Positions 39,651 through 48,294 are shown, counted from the first letter of the stretch. The stretch is DNA of 64,000 nucleotides from DASSFG01 sp035547915 (GCA_035547915.1 DASZTS010000027.1:1-64000); one strand, 5' to 3'. Program-made: numbers and translations. The notes: generated from the sequence alone by a model not told the origin.

Positions 39651-40121
39651 CTACCAGGCGAAGTGCGCGAACGCCTTGTTGGCGTCGGCCATGCGGTGTA
39701 CGTTCTCGCGCTTGGTGACGGCGGCGCCTTCACGTTTGTAGGCGGCTATCAGCTCCTCGGCCAGCTTTTCGTGCGTGGGGCGGCCCTTCTTCTCGCGCAC
39801 GGCCAGCAAGATCCAGCGGATGGCCAGCGACTGCTGGCGGATGCGGTTGACCTGCATCGGCACCTGATACGCGGCACCGCCGACCCGCTTGGAACGGACT
39901 TCCACTTCGGGTTTGACGTTCTCGACGGCTTCGGTGAAGACCTCGATCGGCTCGGCGTCCTTCACCTTCTCTTTGATGATGTCGAGTGCCGAGTAGAACA
40001 CCCGCTGCGCGGTGGCCTTCTTGCCGTCGTGCATCAGGCAGTTGATGAACTTGCTGGCGAGCAGCGACCCGAACATCGGATCCGGGGCCAGTTTCTCTCG
40101 GCTGGCGGTGATGCGACCCAT
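39651..40121 (-). CDS. rpsG: 30S ribosomal protein uS7
   Basis: 156 residues, the standard length. MGRITASREKLAPDPMFGSL, VGGAAYQVPMQVNRIRQQSL and the C-terminal ENVHRMADANKAFAHF are diagnostic. GGAGAT precedes the ATG. uS7 nucleates assembly of the small-subunit head and contacts mRNA at the exit channel. It follows rpsL by 57 bases. The usual next gene, fusA, is absent; a convergent dehydrogenase gene follows instead. Confidence 0.97.
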   Translation of the reverse strand: MGRITASREKLAPDPMFGSLLASKFINCLMHDGKKATAQRVFYSALDIIKEKVKDAEPIEVFTEAVENVKPEVEVRSKRVGGAAYQVPMQVNRIRQQSLAIRWILLAVREKKGRPTHEKLAEELIAAYKREGAAVTKRENVHRMADANKAFAHFAW

Positions 40122-40178
40122 GGTATCTCCGGTATATGTCTCCTGCCGGCTCGATGTGCCGGCAGTTTCTTGATTCCT

Positions 40179-40547
40179 TTAACCCCGCTTGGCGCCGTAC
40201 AGGCTGCGCGACTGCTTACGGCCTTCGACGCCGAGCGTGTCGAGCGCACCACGCACGATGTGATAGCGCACACCCGGCAGGTCGCGGACACGGCCACCGC
40301 GCACGAGCACGATCGAGTGCTCTTGCAGGCTATGCCCTTCGCCGGGGATATACACGGTCACTTCCTTACCGTTCGACAATCGCACGCGGGCGATCTTGCG
40401 CAAGGCCGAGTTCGGCTTCTTGGGGGTCATCGTCTTGACTTGCAGACAGACGCCCCGCTTCTGCGGGCACTTGTCGAGCACCGGCGACTTGCTGAACTTG
40501 CGCGGCGGCCGGCGGTTCTTTTTTACGAGCTGGTTGATCGTGGGCAT
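40179..40547 (-). CDS. rpsL: 30S ribosomal protein uS12
   Basis: 122 residues. MPTINQLVKKNRRPPRKFSK, TPKKPNSALRKIARV and GGRVRDLPGVRYHIVRGALD are diagnostic. Lys43 and Lys44 are present, but the position equivalent to E. coli Lys87 (88 with Met) is arginine. In E. coli and mycobacteria this change is known from streptomycin-resistant mutants. uS12 controls decoding accuracy. First gene of an rpsL-rpsG pair. Confidence 0.97.
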   Translation of the reverse strand: MPTINQLVKKNRRPPRKFSKSPVLDKCPQKRGVCLQVKTMTPKKPNSALRKIARVRLSNGKEVTVYIPGEGHSLQEHSIVLVRGGRVRDLPGVRYHIVRGALDTLGVEGRKQSRSLYGAKRG

Positions 40548-40783
40548 AATCTTCTCGGTGGGGCGGGCGGACCGCGCCGTTTTCTCTGGGCGGGTACTCC
40601 CGCGATTTCCTTACGTGGCCCCGCGCCTCGAACTTCTTATCCAAATACCGGCCAGCTATCGAAATGCCGGGGGCGTGGCGGGAAAATGCCGCTCATCCGC
40701 CGGTTTTCGGTATCGGCCCGAACGCGCGGCACGGAGCGCCAAACACGTTGGAATCACATACTTTAGCGGACGCGCGGAGTCTG

Positions 40784-42421
40784 TCAAGGCTCTTTGGGCG
40801 CCGTCTCGCCGTCTGTCGCGTCGGGAGGATCTGTCTGGGGCTGCAACATCTCTACCGCGGACCGCGGCGCCTTGAATTCCCGCTGGCTCATGTCGATGTT
40901 CGACAAGCCGCTCTCATTGAAGGCCCGCGACGGTTCGAGATCGGTGAGCAAGAGCAGGTTGCGGTCGAGCAGCACGCAATACGAGCATTGCAGCGCGAGG
41001 AACGCCGCCAGGGTAGGACGGAACCAGCGGCCCAGGTGGGGCAGCCATTCGACGGCCAACATGGTTCCGATCGGCATCATGAAGATCCACAGCCGGCACG
41101 ATTCGCCGCGGTTCGCACCGGCCAGGTCGAGCAGGGCGAGCATCGCGCCCCAGGCGCAGAGCAACGGATCGAATTGCCGCAGCACGGCCAGGCGGCCCGC
41201 CAAGAAGATGACCACCGGCAGGCCGATCGCCCAACCGAATTCGAGCAGGTTGACCACGGTCCAACGGCCATAGCTCTGCCGATAGAGCTGGTTGAACTCG
41301 AGGTTCTTGGCCAGGTTCACGCTCCAGGTGGCCCACGAATTGTGGCCGGCGAGGTAGATCAGCCCCACCACGGCCAACCACCCCAAGGGGGCCGCGGCCA
41401 TGCACGCCAGCGTCGGTCGCTTGCCGGTGAACGATCGGCAGGCGATGTACAGGATGGCCAGGCCGCCGATCGAAAAGAAGCACATCGAAAAGAACGTGCC
41501 GATGCCGAGCAGGGCGCCGGCCAGGGCCGCCGCCGCCCACGAACGCCGGTCCCACGCGGCATGGCTCAGGGCCAGCACCGTGAGCGCGATCGTCGGGTAG
41601 ATGGTGTCGCAGCGCGGAGCGAACAACGGATCGACCGGCACGAGCAACGCGGCGCTCGCCGCGGCCAGCGACGCCCTGCGACCCCATCGCACCGCGGCCA
41701 GCCAGGCCACCGGAACGGCCCCCAGGAAACAGATCGCGCGGCTGAGGATCGCCACCGCCGCGATCGTCGCCTGTTCGTTGAGCGGCACGCCGCGCGTGCC
41801 GTTCATGCGGCGCAACCGCCAGCGCATCTCCTCCGGCGTGCAGACACCGACCATGTCGACCAGCCCCGCATGATCGGCGAAGAAATGCATCGTCGCGCCG
41901 TACACCACGACCCAGCCCGGCGGATTCACCGAGAGATGGTGCGGATGGTGATCGCGGATCAGGTCGGCATGATTCGCCAGGAACGTCGGCAGGTCGTCGG
42001 CATACAGCCGGGCCGGCGCGTAGAAACCGTTGGCGGCGTACGATTGCAGCATGGCCCACTTCTGTAGGCCGTCGGGGCAGGCCACCTCGCACGCGTATTG
42101 AAAGATCGCCCCCAAGGCAATGCACAAGCCGATCGTCGCCACGAACCGTCCGCGCGACCAACTGTCGACCCAACCCGCCGACCAGGCCGCCCAGCCGATG
42201 AGCAGCAAGGCCACCGCGCCGGCGAGCAAGAACACGGGCCATTCCGCCATCGGTAGAGACCAGGCGTCGGGCGTGAACCACTGCCACTCGCCCGGAATGC
42301 CGAGCGGGAACAGATCGTGATAGAAGGCGAAGAAGAACAAACCCATCGCCGCCAGGCTCAGCGACACCAGTAGCGCGGGGACGAGAATCGTCCGATCCGA
42401 CGTGCGCGGGTTCTCTTGCAT
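40784..42421 (-). CDS. multi-pass membrane protein, glycosyltransferase-like
   Basis: 545 residues from the ATG at 42421. About ten to twelve membrane segments begin with TILVPALLVSLSLAAMGLFF. Short loops hold histidine- and aspartate-rich stretches (ADLIRDHHPHHLSVNPPGWV), reminiscent of the lipid-linked sugar transferases of the GT-C fold, where an acidic pair follows the first membrane segment. The match is by topology and feel, not by a decisive motif. It might add sugars to lipids or proteins. The frame extends to 42646 without conservation. Confidence 0.65.
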   Translation of the reverse strand: MQENPRTSDRTILVPALLVSLSLAAMGLFFFAFYHDLFPLGIPGEWQWFTPDAWSLPMAEWPVFLLAGAVALLLIGWAAWSAGWVDSWSRGRFVATIGLCIALGAIFQYACEVACPDGLQKWAMLQSYAANGFYAPARLYADDLPTFLANHADLIRDHHPHHLSVNPPGWVVVYGATMHFFADHAGLVDMVGVCTPEEMRWRLRRMNGTRGVPLNEQATIAAVAILSRAICFLGAVPVAWLAAVRWGRRASLAAASAALLVPVDPLFAPRCDTIYPTIALTVLALSHAAWDRRSWAAAALAGALLGIGTFFSMCFFSIGGLAILYIACRSFTGKRPTLACMAAAPLGWLAVVGLIYLAGHNSWATWSVNLAKNLEFNQLYRQSYGRWTVVNLLEFGWAIGLPVVIFLAGRLAVLRQFDPLLCAWGAMLALLDLAGANRGESCRLWIFMMPIGTMLAVEWLPHLGRWFRPTLAAFLALQCSYCVLLDRNLLLLTDLEPSRAFNESGLSNIDMSQREFKAPRSAVEMLQPQTDPPDATDGETAPKEP

Positions 42422-42885
42422 ATTCCCGCATATCATAACACGGATAGGAGCGCAACGGAGCTTTTCTGCCGGGTGGCACGGCTGCGGGAAACCAGCTTCA
42501 CCTTGTGGGCCGTTCGTTTGTAGGTGCGGAACACGTGCCACCCTCCGCGCGCCCACGGATAACCGACAGAAATCTTCACGCCAATGGGCCGCTCCGGCAG
42601 AGTCCGCCGATTGACTACCGCGGTGCCGGCGGCCTACACTGCGCAACGGTGACGATCGAATTCTTGCCCAACCAAGTCTCCCGCAAGGCCATGAACCGTA
42701 CCCTGCTTTCGCTTCGCTCGGGTGCGGTGACGGTCTCTCACCTTCCCGGCTTTACGTGACGGCGCGCGGCATTTCTAGCTGCGTGACAGTTAGTCCTACT
42801 CTCCCCGTCCGTCACTCTGCCGTTCCTGTTCGCTATCACGCACGATGCTGCGCTCGTGCGCCCCCCTTATCTAAAGGAGATTCAC
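42422..42885. other. intergenic region upstream of the pseudopilin gene
   Basis: No gene. It holds a possible promoter at 42611-42640 and a long leader of about 240 bases before the pseudopilin start. No clear riboswitch fold is seen. Confidence 0.4.
42611..42640 (+). promoter_or_regulatory. possible promoter of the pseudopilin gene
   Basis: TTGACT at 42611-42616, an 18-bp spacer and TACACT at 42635-42640. Fair match to sigma-70 consensus; the predicted leader is long. Confidence 0.35.
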
Positions 42886-43809
42886 ATGTCATCCGCTTCC
42901 CCGCGCAAGGGCTTTACCCTGGTAGAGCTATTGGTCGTGATCGCCATCATCGGCATCCTGGTGGCTCTGCTGCTACCGGCCGTGCAATACGCGCGCGAGT
43001 CGGCTCGCCGTTCGGACTGTTCGAACCATTTGAAGCAGATGGGTCTCGCCGTCCATGAATTCGCCGACCTGAAGCAGACGCTCCCTAGCAGCCGCTTGGG
43101 ACCGCAGCATGCCACGTGGTTTGTGCAAATCATGCCACACGTCGAGCAGAGTACTTTGTTCGGAATCTGGAATCTATCGAACACGTATTACCTGCAAACC
43201 ACGGCGGCGCAGACAACCTCGGTGCCGATCTTCTACTGCCCCAGCCGCCGCTCGACGATGCTCAGCAGTCAATACGAGATCTCGAGCACCGGCCTGCCCG
43301 ACACGAACCAGCATCCGGGCGCGATGGGCGACTATGCCTGCAACGGCGGCCAATTCGTCAGCTCGATCGTCGACGACCCGCTCTGCCGCGGCGCGATGTG
43401 CCAGGCCGTCTCCACGACCGGCACCAATAATCAACTGCTGAGTACCACGCCGCAAACCCGATTGCGCGATTTCCTGGACGGTACCAGCCACACCTTCTTG
43501 ATCGGCGAGAAGCACGTGCCGTTCACCAAGTTCGGGCAGAGTGGCCCGTCGTGGGGCGACGGAGCGATCTACAACGGCGACTTCCCGCGCAACTTTTCAC
43601 GCATTGCCGGCAACCCGCAATTCAATCTGGGACAGGGGCCGAACGATCTTGTCGGGCCGTGGCACTGCAAGTTCGGCAGCTACCATCCGACCGTCTGCCA
43701 ATTCGTCTATACCGACGGCCACGTGGGTGCTCTGAGCACCGACATCGACCTCGACACCCTCAATCGCCTGGCAGTGAAAGACGACGGCCTCAAGGTCGAA
43801 GCCCAATAA
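42886..43809 (+). CDS. DUF1559 type II secretion pseudopilin-like protein
   Basis: 307 residues from the ATG at 42886, with AAAGGAGA upstream. The prepilin leader is SPRKGFTLVELLVVIAIIGI, with cleavage after Gly9 and Glu5 of the mature form. The globular part has the DUF1559 features NLKQMGLAVHEF-like (here NHLKQMGLAVHEFADLKQTL), FYCPSRRS and the C-terminal H-X9-DG motif region (VCQFVYTDGHVGAL). These proteins occur in great numbers in planctomycetes and probably form pseudopilus-like or surface structures. A dispersed repeat follows directly. Confidence 0.93.
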   Translation: MSSASPRKGFTLVELLVVIAIIGILVALLLPAVQYARESARRSDCSNHLKQMGLAVHEFADLKQTLPSSRLGPQHATWFVQIMPHVEQSTLFGIWNLSNTYYLQTTAAQTTSVPIFYCPSRRSTMLSSQYEISSTGLPDTNQHPGAMGDYACNGGQFVSSIVDDPLCRGAMCQAVSTTGTNNQLLSTTPQTRLRDFLDGTSHTFLIGEKHVPFTKFGQSGPSWGDGAIYNGDFPRNFSRIAGNPQFNLGQGPNDLVGPWHCKFGSYHPTVCQFVYTDGHVGALSTDIDLDTLNRLAVKDDGLKVEAQ

Positions 43810-43823
43810 TCGCCGGTTGATCT

Positions 43824-43900
43824 TAGTCTTAGAAGGATCGGCGTTCACGGCCGATCGTTTGGCCGCGTCGCTCCGGCTTCCGATTCTTGCCAGCCGCTCT
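43824..43900 (+). repeat. dispersed terminator-like repeat, copy 10
   Basis: Truncated at the 5' end; AAGGATCGGCGTTCACGGCC, GATCGTTTGGCCGCGTCGCT and CCGGCTTCCGATTCTTGCC, then AGCCGCTCT remain in order. It lies 15 bases after the pseudopilin stop. Confidence 0.65.
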
Positions 43901-44015
43901 CGGAAAAGTCGGCGGCACGATGGTGCAATCGCCAAGACACCCGTTCCCGGTGCGGTGGGGGGATTGGTATGTTGAAGGGACCTACTTTCGTCCCCGACCA
44001 GCAGAAAACGGCTGC

Positions 44016-45113
44016 ATGCGATACGAGCGAGTTTGCTTAGAATCCTTCGGTTATACCCTGCCGGACGAGATTGTCACGTCGGCCGAGATCGAGGAGCGGT
44101 TGGCGCCCCTCTATCGTCGCCTGCGCCTGCCCGAGGGGCGGCTCGAACTGATGACGGGCATCCGCGAGCGGCGGTTTTGGGCCCCCGGCACCTTGCCGGG
44201 CGACGTGAGCATCCGATCGGCCGAGAAGGCGATCGCCGCCGCCGGCATCGACCGACGCGAGATCGGCTGCCTGATCCACGCCTCCGTCTGCCGCGATCAC
44301 TTGGAGCCGGCCACGGCCTGCCGCGTACACCACGGACTGGGCCTGGGCGCCGATTGCACGGTCTACGATCTCTCGAACGCCTGCCTGGGCCTGCTCAACG
44401 GCATGTTGCAGGTGGCCGCCCTGATCGAGTTGGGGCAGATCCGTGCCGGGCTGGTGGTGGGCACCGAGAGCAGCCGGCCGCTGGTCGAAAACACCATCCG
44501 ACGCCTCAACGACGACACGACGCTGACCCGCGATCAGATGAAGCTGGCGGTCGCTTCGCTCACGATCGGTTCGGCCAGTGCCGCCGTGCTGCTCACCGAC
44601 CGCGACCTCAGCCGCACGCAGAACCGGCTCGTGGCGTCGATCGTGCGTGCCAATACGCAATTCCATGCGCTCTGCCACAGCGGCACCGACGAAGCCGTGG
44701 CCGGCAACATGCAGCCCTGGATGACGACCGATTCCGAGCGGTTGTTGCAGGCTGGTGTGGCCACCGCCAAGGAAGCCTTCGCCCACTTCACCGGCGAGCT
44801 GCGGTGCGAGGTCGACGACATCGACAAGGTGTTTTGCCACCAGGTCGGCAGCGCGCACCGCAAGCTGCTCTACGAAACGCTCGGGCTGCGGCCGCAAGCC
44901 GACTTCTCGACGGTGGAGTTCTTGGGCAACACCGGCTCGGTGGCGGTGCCCATCACCGCGGCCATGGGCATCGAACAGGGACACCTTTCGCCCAGCGACC
45001 AGGCAGCTATGCTCGGGATCGGGTCGGGCCTGAACGTCGTGATGCTGGGCATCGATTGGCGCACCAGTCCCGTGGCCGTGGAACCGGAAGCTGTGGCCGT
45101 CGAGCTGACCTGA
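44016..45113 (+). CDS. 3-oxoacyl-ACP synthase III (FabH)-like thiolase
   Basis: 365 residues from the ATG at 44016. The catalytic triad of the FabH/thiolase fold is Cys123 (DLSNACLGLLNG), His275 (FCHQVGSAHRK) and Asn305 (FLGNTGSVAVP). It condenses an acyl thioester with a malonyl- or acyl-thioester. The sequence is longer than housekeeping FabH (about 320) and the N-terminal region (MTGIRERRFWAPGTLPGDVS) is like that of hydrocarbon- or polyketide-related FabH homologues such as OleA. No olefin or polyketide cluster is adjacent, so the product is unknown. The frame is open upstream to 43887 without conservation. Confidence 0.85.
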   Translation: MRYERVCLESFGYTLPDEIVTSAEIEERLAPLYRRLRLPEGRLELMTGIRERRFWAPGTLPGDVSIRSAEKAIAAAGIDRREIGCLIHASVCRDHLEPATACRVHHGLGLGADCTVYDLSNACLGLLNGMLQVAALIELGQIRAGLVVGTESSRPLVENTIRRLNDDTTLTRDQMKLAVASLTIGSASAAVLLTDRDLSRTQNRLVASIVRANTQFHALCHSGTDEAVAGNMQPWMTTDSERLLQAGVATAKEAFAHFTGELRCEVDDIDKVFCHQVGSAHRKLLYETLGLRPQADFSTVEFLGNTGSVAVPITAAMGIEQGHLSPSDQAAMLGIGSGLNVVMLGIDWRTSPVAVEPEAVAVELT

Positions 45114-45135
45114 GCGGATCTGGGCGACAGCCGTT

Positions 45136-46239
45136 CTATTTCAGGGTCGCCCGCCACTCGTCGTCGAGTTCGTCCAATGTCTTGCCGGTCGCATCGCTGA
45201 AGAACGACTCGCCGGGGTACTCTCCCGCGCGCATCAGGCGGTTCAGCTTGCGGACGATCTCGGCGTCGTATTTTTCGACGAGGAAGGCCAGGAACGCGGC
45301 GCTCACGCGGTAACTCTGGTTGTAGTGGGCGCGGCGGGCGTTGATGGGACCCAGATTGCCCGGCTCGAATTTGAAGAACCGCACATAATCGGCCACTCCC
45401 TCGACGAGCCAGCCCGGGTTGCGCCGTCCGCGGTAGTGCTGCACCACGTGCGCGGTCTCGTGCACCATGGCGCCCACGTCGTCGGGATGCTCCTTGAAAT
45501 ACTTGACCGAGCCGACGATATGGTTGCCGCCCGTGGCCGCCACACCGTTGTAGTCGTTCTTGAGCGCCATCGTGATCAGGTGCGCCGGCTTGTAGCCGTC
45601 GCTCTGGAGCTCCTCGTTGATCATGCGATAGGCCCGTTCGCAGGTGCGGGCCGTATCTTCGGCCCACTGCTTCATGTCCGGGGCGTCCGTCACATCGACG
45701 GCGATTTCGACCGGGTATTGGAACGTCGACGCGGCGGCCGGCCCCTCGATGACCAACTCGCGGATCGCCAGCGGGTGCGGCAGGTCGGCCGTGACCGTGA
45801 CGCGCACGGCCTTGACCGCCCGGTCGTCGAACTTGGCTTCGGCGGCGCCCTCGGCGAAACCGGCCAGACGTTCGTACGTCTCGCCGTCGGCCGACACGTC
45901 CAACGAGCCCATTTCCAGCACGTCGCTGCCGTCGGGCCGCCCCGAGGTGACCTTGATGGAGTGGACGGTGATCGGCCGTTCGAACGCGAGCGTGAGTTGG
46001 TCGTCGGCGTGAGGGTTGGTGGCCGAGATGAACGCCGTGGCCGGATCGCCGTCGAAGACGAATTGCCGGATATGGTCGTCGGCCGTGGCGAGCGAACTGG
46101 TCACCGTGGCCACCGGGGGCGGCTCGTCGGCGTGCACCTTCGGCCCCAACGGAAGAACGGCGACGAACAGCCAGATTGCCAGCGGCGGGCGGACGATTTG
46201 TTGTAGCACGGGTTCCCCTCGATCGATGTGGACAGGCAT
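45136..46239 (-). CDS. exported basic-secretory-protein-type metalloprotease with discoidin-like domain
   Basis: 367 residues. A signal peptide (PPLAIWLFVAVLPLG, cleavage near residue 38) is followed by an F5/8 type C-like sandwich at about 45-165 and a BSP domain (PF04450-like) at about 175-365. The metal site is HETAHVVQHY (His260, Glu261, His264), followed by GWLVEGVADYVRFF, typical of the family. BSP proteins are predicted zinc proteases; the discoidin-like domain would target glycans or surfaces. TATAAT on the minus strand at 46286-46291 may be a -10 element. Confidence 0.85.
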   Translation of the reverse strand: MPVHIDRGEPVLQQIVRPPLAIWLFVAVLPLGPKVHADEPPPVATVTSSLATADDHIRQFVFDGDPATAFISATNPHADDQLTLAFERPITVHSIKVTSGRPDGSDVLEMGSLDVSADGETYERLAGFAEGAAEAKFDDRAVKAVRVTVTADLPHPLAIRELVIEGPAAASTFQYPVEIAVDVTDAPDMKQWAEDTARTCERAYRMINEELQSDGYKPAHLITMALKNDYNGVAATGGNHIVGSVKYFKEHPDDVGAMVHETAHVVQHYRGRRNPGWLVEGVADYVRFFKFEPGNLGPINARRAHYNQSYRVSAAFLAFLVEKYDAEIVRKLNRLMRAGEYPGESFFSDATGKTLDELDDEWRATLK

Positions 46240-46416
46240 GCGCGTGCCGGCTCGGCCCGGCGCGGCCCGCCAAGGCCGCGTGCCGATTATAACACCGTGA
46301 TCGGGCCGAGTGCGCGCCGTTCCGTCTGTGCTCCGTCCGGGCCATTCTTGTGCAAACCCGGTTTCGTGGCTAACTTACGGCCTGGATCGTCAATCGGACG
46401 CTGCGGAGGGATCGTC

Positions 46417-47259
46417 ATGGAAGCCTGGCCAATCGGCGTTTTTGCCAGCATCGATGCGGGGCTGGGGGTGAAGCTCGAAGTGGCTCGCGATCTGGGCGTG
46501 CCGACCATCCAGTTGCACGCTCCGGCCCAACGCACGCGCACGGCCCCGCAAGCCGCCGCCTTCCTGGAGCGGCTGAAAGAAGCCGGCATCACGCTCACCG
46601 CGGTGTTCGGCGGTTTCGAAGGGGAGAGCTACGCCGATATTCCGACCGTGGTGCGGACCGTCGGCCTGGTGCCCCGCGAGACGCGTGCCGAGCGGACGCG
46701 CGAGATGAAGGAGATCGCCGACTTCGCCAGCCTGCTGGGTTGCCCGGTGGTGGCGCTGCACCTCGGCTTCGTGCCGCACGATCGTAACGATCCGCTCTAT
46801 GCCGAAGTTCTGGCGGTGACGCGCGACGTCTGCGACCACTGTCGAGCCAACAAACAGGCGCTGCACCTGGAAACCGGACAAGAGCCGGCCGACACGTTGC
46901 TCGCCTTCATTCACGACGTCGGCCGCGACAACCTGTTCATCAATTTCGACCCGGCCAACATGGTGCTGTATGGGTCGGGCGAGCCGATCGCCGCGCTCAA
47001 ACAGCTCGGCCCGTACGTCAAGAGTATCCATTGCAAGGACGGCACCTGGGCCAAGAATCCGGGGCACGAGTGGGGCGTCGAGGTGCCGCTGGGTCAGGGC
47101 GACGTCGGCATGGAGAACTACCTGCGCACGCTCAAAGAGGTTGGCTATCGCGGTCCGTTGACGATCGAGCGCGAAATCCCGCAGGAGCCCGAACGCCAGA
47201 AAGCCGAGATCGGGCATGCCGTGAAACTGTTGACGGAACTGAAGCGGAAGATTTTGTAG
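46417..47259 (+). CDS. sugar phosphate isomerase/epimerase-like TIM barrel
   Basis: 280 residues from the ATG at 46417, with GGAGGG ten bases upstream. An AP endonuclease 2/xylose isomerase-like barrel: VVALHLGFVPHD, LHLETGQEPADTLLAFI, NLFINFDPANMVLYG, VKSIHCKDGTW and the C-terminal PLTIEREIP contain the usual metal ligands (Glu, Asp, His, Glu). Likely acts on a sugar or inositol derivative. No sugar operon is adjacent. Extensions to 46228 are not conserved. Confidence 0.88.
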   Translation: MEAWPIGVFASIDAGLGVKLEVARDLGVPTIQLHAPAQRTRTAPQAAAFLERLKEAGITLTAVFGGFEGESYADIPTVVRTVGLVPRETRAERTREMKEIADFASLLGCPVVALHLGFVPHDRNDPLYAEVLAVTRDVCDHCRANKQALHLETGQEPADTLLAFIHDVGRDNLFINFDPANMVLYGSGEPIAALKQLGPYVKSIHCKDGTWAKNPGHEWGVEVPLGQGDVGMENYLRTLKEVGYRGPLTIEREIPQEPERQKAEIGHAVKLLTELKRKIL

Positions 47260-47376
47260 TCGGAGGTCGACAACGAACCATCCGGCGATGCGCGATGATC
47301 GCGATCGGCCGATCGGTATCTTGGCGGCCTCCTCTCGTTGGCACGCGGGGCATAGTCCGAACAAAGAATCTGAAAA

Positions 47377-47682
47377 ATGCCTAAAATTACTGTGAATGTT
47401 CCTCATGAGCTCGGTCAGCAGGTGGCGGCCGAGCGGTTGCAGAGTTTCGTCACACGCTTGAAGGAGAAGCATCAGGACCAGGTGAGCAACCTCGAGGAGG
47501 AATGGAGCGGCAACTCGCTGAAATTCCGCTTCAAGACGTTCGGCTTTCAGTTCCAAGGCACCGGGAACGTCAGCGACACCGACGCCACGCTCGACGTCGA
47601 CATTCCCTTCGCGGCGATGATGTTCAAGGGAAAGATCGAGTCCGAGATGCGCGATACGCTGACCCGCGTCTTGCGGTCCTGA
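47377..47682 (+). CDS. polyhydroxyalkanoic acid system-like (PHA_gran_rgn) protein
   Basis: 101 residues: MPKITVNVPHELGQQVAAER, then EEEWSGNSLKFRFKTFGFQF, DATLDVDIPFAAMMFKGKIE. This matches the small family named for a polyhydroxyalkanoate granule region, found also in bacteria without PHA. Its real function is unknown. The stop codon overlaps a shortened dispersed repeat. Confidence 0.8.
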   Translation: MPKITVNVPHELGQQVAAERLQSFVTRLKEKHQDQVSNLEEEWSGNSLKFRFKTFGFQFQGTGNVSDTDATLDVDIPFAAMMFKGKIESEMRDTLTRVLRS

Positions 47683-47722
47683 GAGCGGCTGACAAAAACC
47701 TGGAAGCGGGTTTTGTCGGTTG
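47682..47722 (-). repeat. dispersed terminator-like repeat, copy 11 (ends only, inverted)
   Basis: Only the two terminal blocks remain, joined: AGAGCGGCTGACAAAAACC and GGGTTTTGTCGGTTGC. The middle with the hairpin is deleted. It starts within the stop codon of the preceding gene. Confidence 0.65.
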
Positions 47723-47791
47723 CGTTGGTACCGGTTCGCTTCGACTTTCCGATTTTTTGCGACGGGCGCGGTGCCCCGCTTACCCGAAGGC

Positions 47792-47986
47792 ATGACCCGG
47801 CGGTTTCAATTCCGCGTGCGGACGCTGTTCGCCCTGCCGGCGGCGTTGCATCGCGCGAGTCCCAGAACGTTCGACCGGGTGGTCAATCGACTCGTCGCCG
47901 GGGATAATACGGATCGTTGCACGTTGACTTTTTGGTGCAAGAGCCGCGTGCGGTGCGTGGAGAATGGTCAGTGGAATTTCTCGTGA
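47792..47986 (+). CDS. short MTRRFQF-family frame, possibly decayed
   Basis: 64 residues, starting MTRRFQFRVRTLFALPAALH, the window's small-membrane-protein signature, but the following part is not hydrophobic enough for a clear span. It overlaps the start of the next gene by 16 bases. Either a degraded member or a genuine short leader gene coupled to the next. Confidence 0.4.
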   Translation: MTRRFQFRVRTLFALPAALHRASPRTFDRVVNRLVAGDNTDRCTLTFWCKSRVRCVENGQWNFS

Positions 47987-48294
47987 GACTTGCCATTCTC
48001 GGCCTTTTCGGGTGGGCCCTTTGGACGGTAAGTCAACCACGCTGCTTGTTCAAAGTGCGAATCGTGGGGGGAGAACCAACGGCGTCCAGAGGTGCGGTCA
48101 CGGCGGCCTTCCTGGAACACGTGCGCGAACTATGCCGCGATTACAGCTTCGAGCGTGGCTCGATACGCGGCCTAGTGCGGGGGCCGCGGATCTCATTGGC
48201 CTTTTCGCGAGAGATTCCGACGGAGGCGCGGCAGGCTCTGCGCAATTGGTGGGCCATCTCCGGTTGGCTGGCGGTTCCACGTCGATGCCAATAG
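47971..48294 (+). CDS. DUF3634-like membrane-anchored protein
   Basis: 107 residues from a GTG at 47971, with GGAG nine bases upstream. One membrane segment (LAILGLFGWALWTV) then a domain with FKVRIVGGEPTASRGAVTAA, LEHVRELCRDYSFERGSI and ISLAFSREIPTEARQALRNW, then W. It resembles DUF3634. Function unknown. An ATG at 47917 would add a region that overlaps the upstream frame. Confidence 0.7.
   Translation: MEFLVRLAILGLFGWALWTVSQPRCLFKVRIVGGEPTASRGAVTAAFLEHVRELCRDYSFERGSIRGLVRGPRISLAFSREIPTEARQALRNWWAISGWLAVPRRCQ

Noticed and set aside
40664..42067. 467-codon plus-strand open frame rich in Arg, His and Gln
   Set aside because: Shadow of the membrane protein gene on the opposite strand.
46286..46291. 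TATAAT on the minus strand before the BSP protease
   Set aside because: Good -10 but no acceptable -35 at 16-18 bp; mentioned only in the gene entry.
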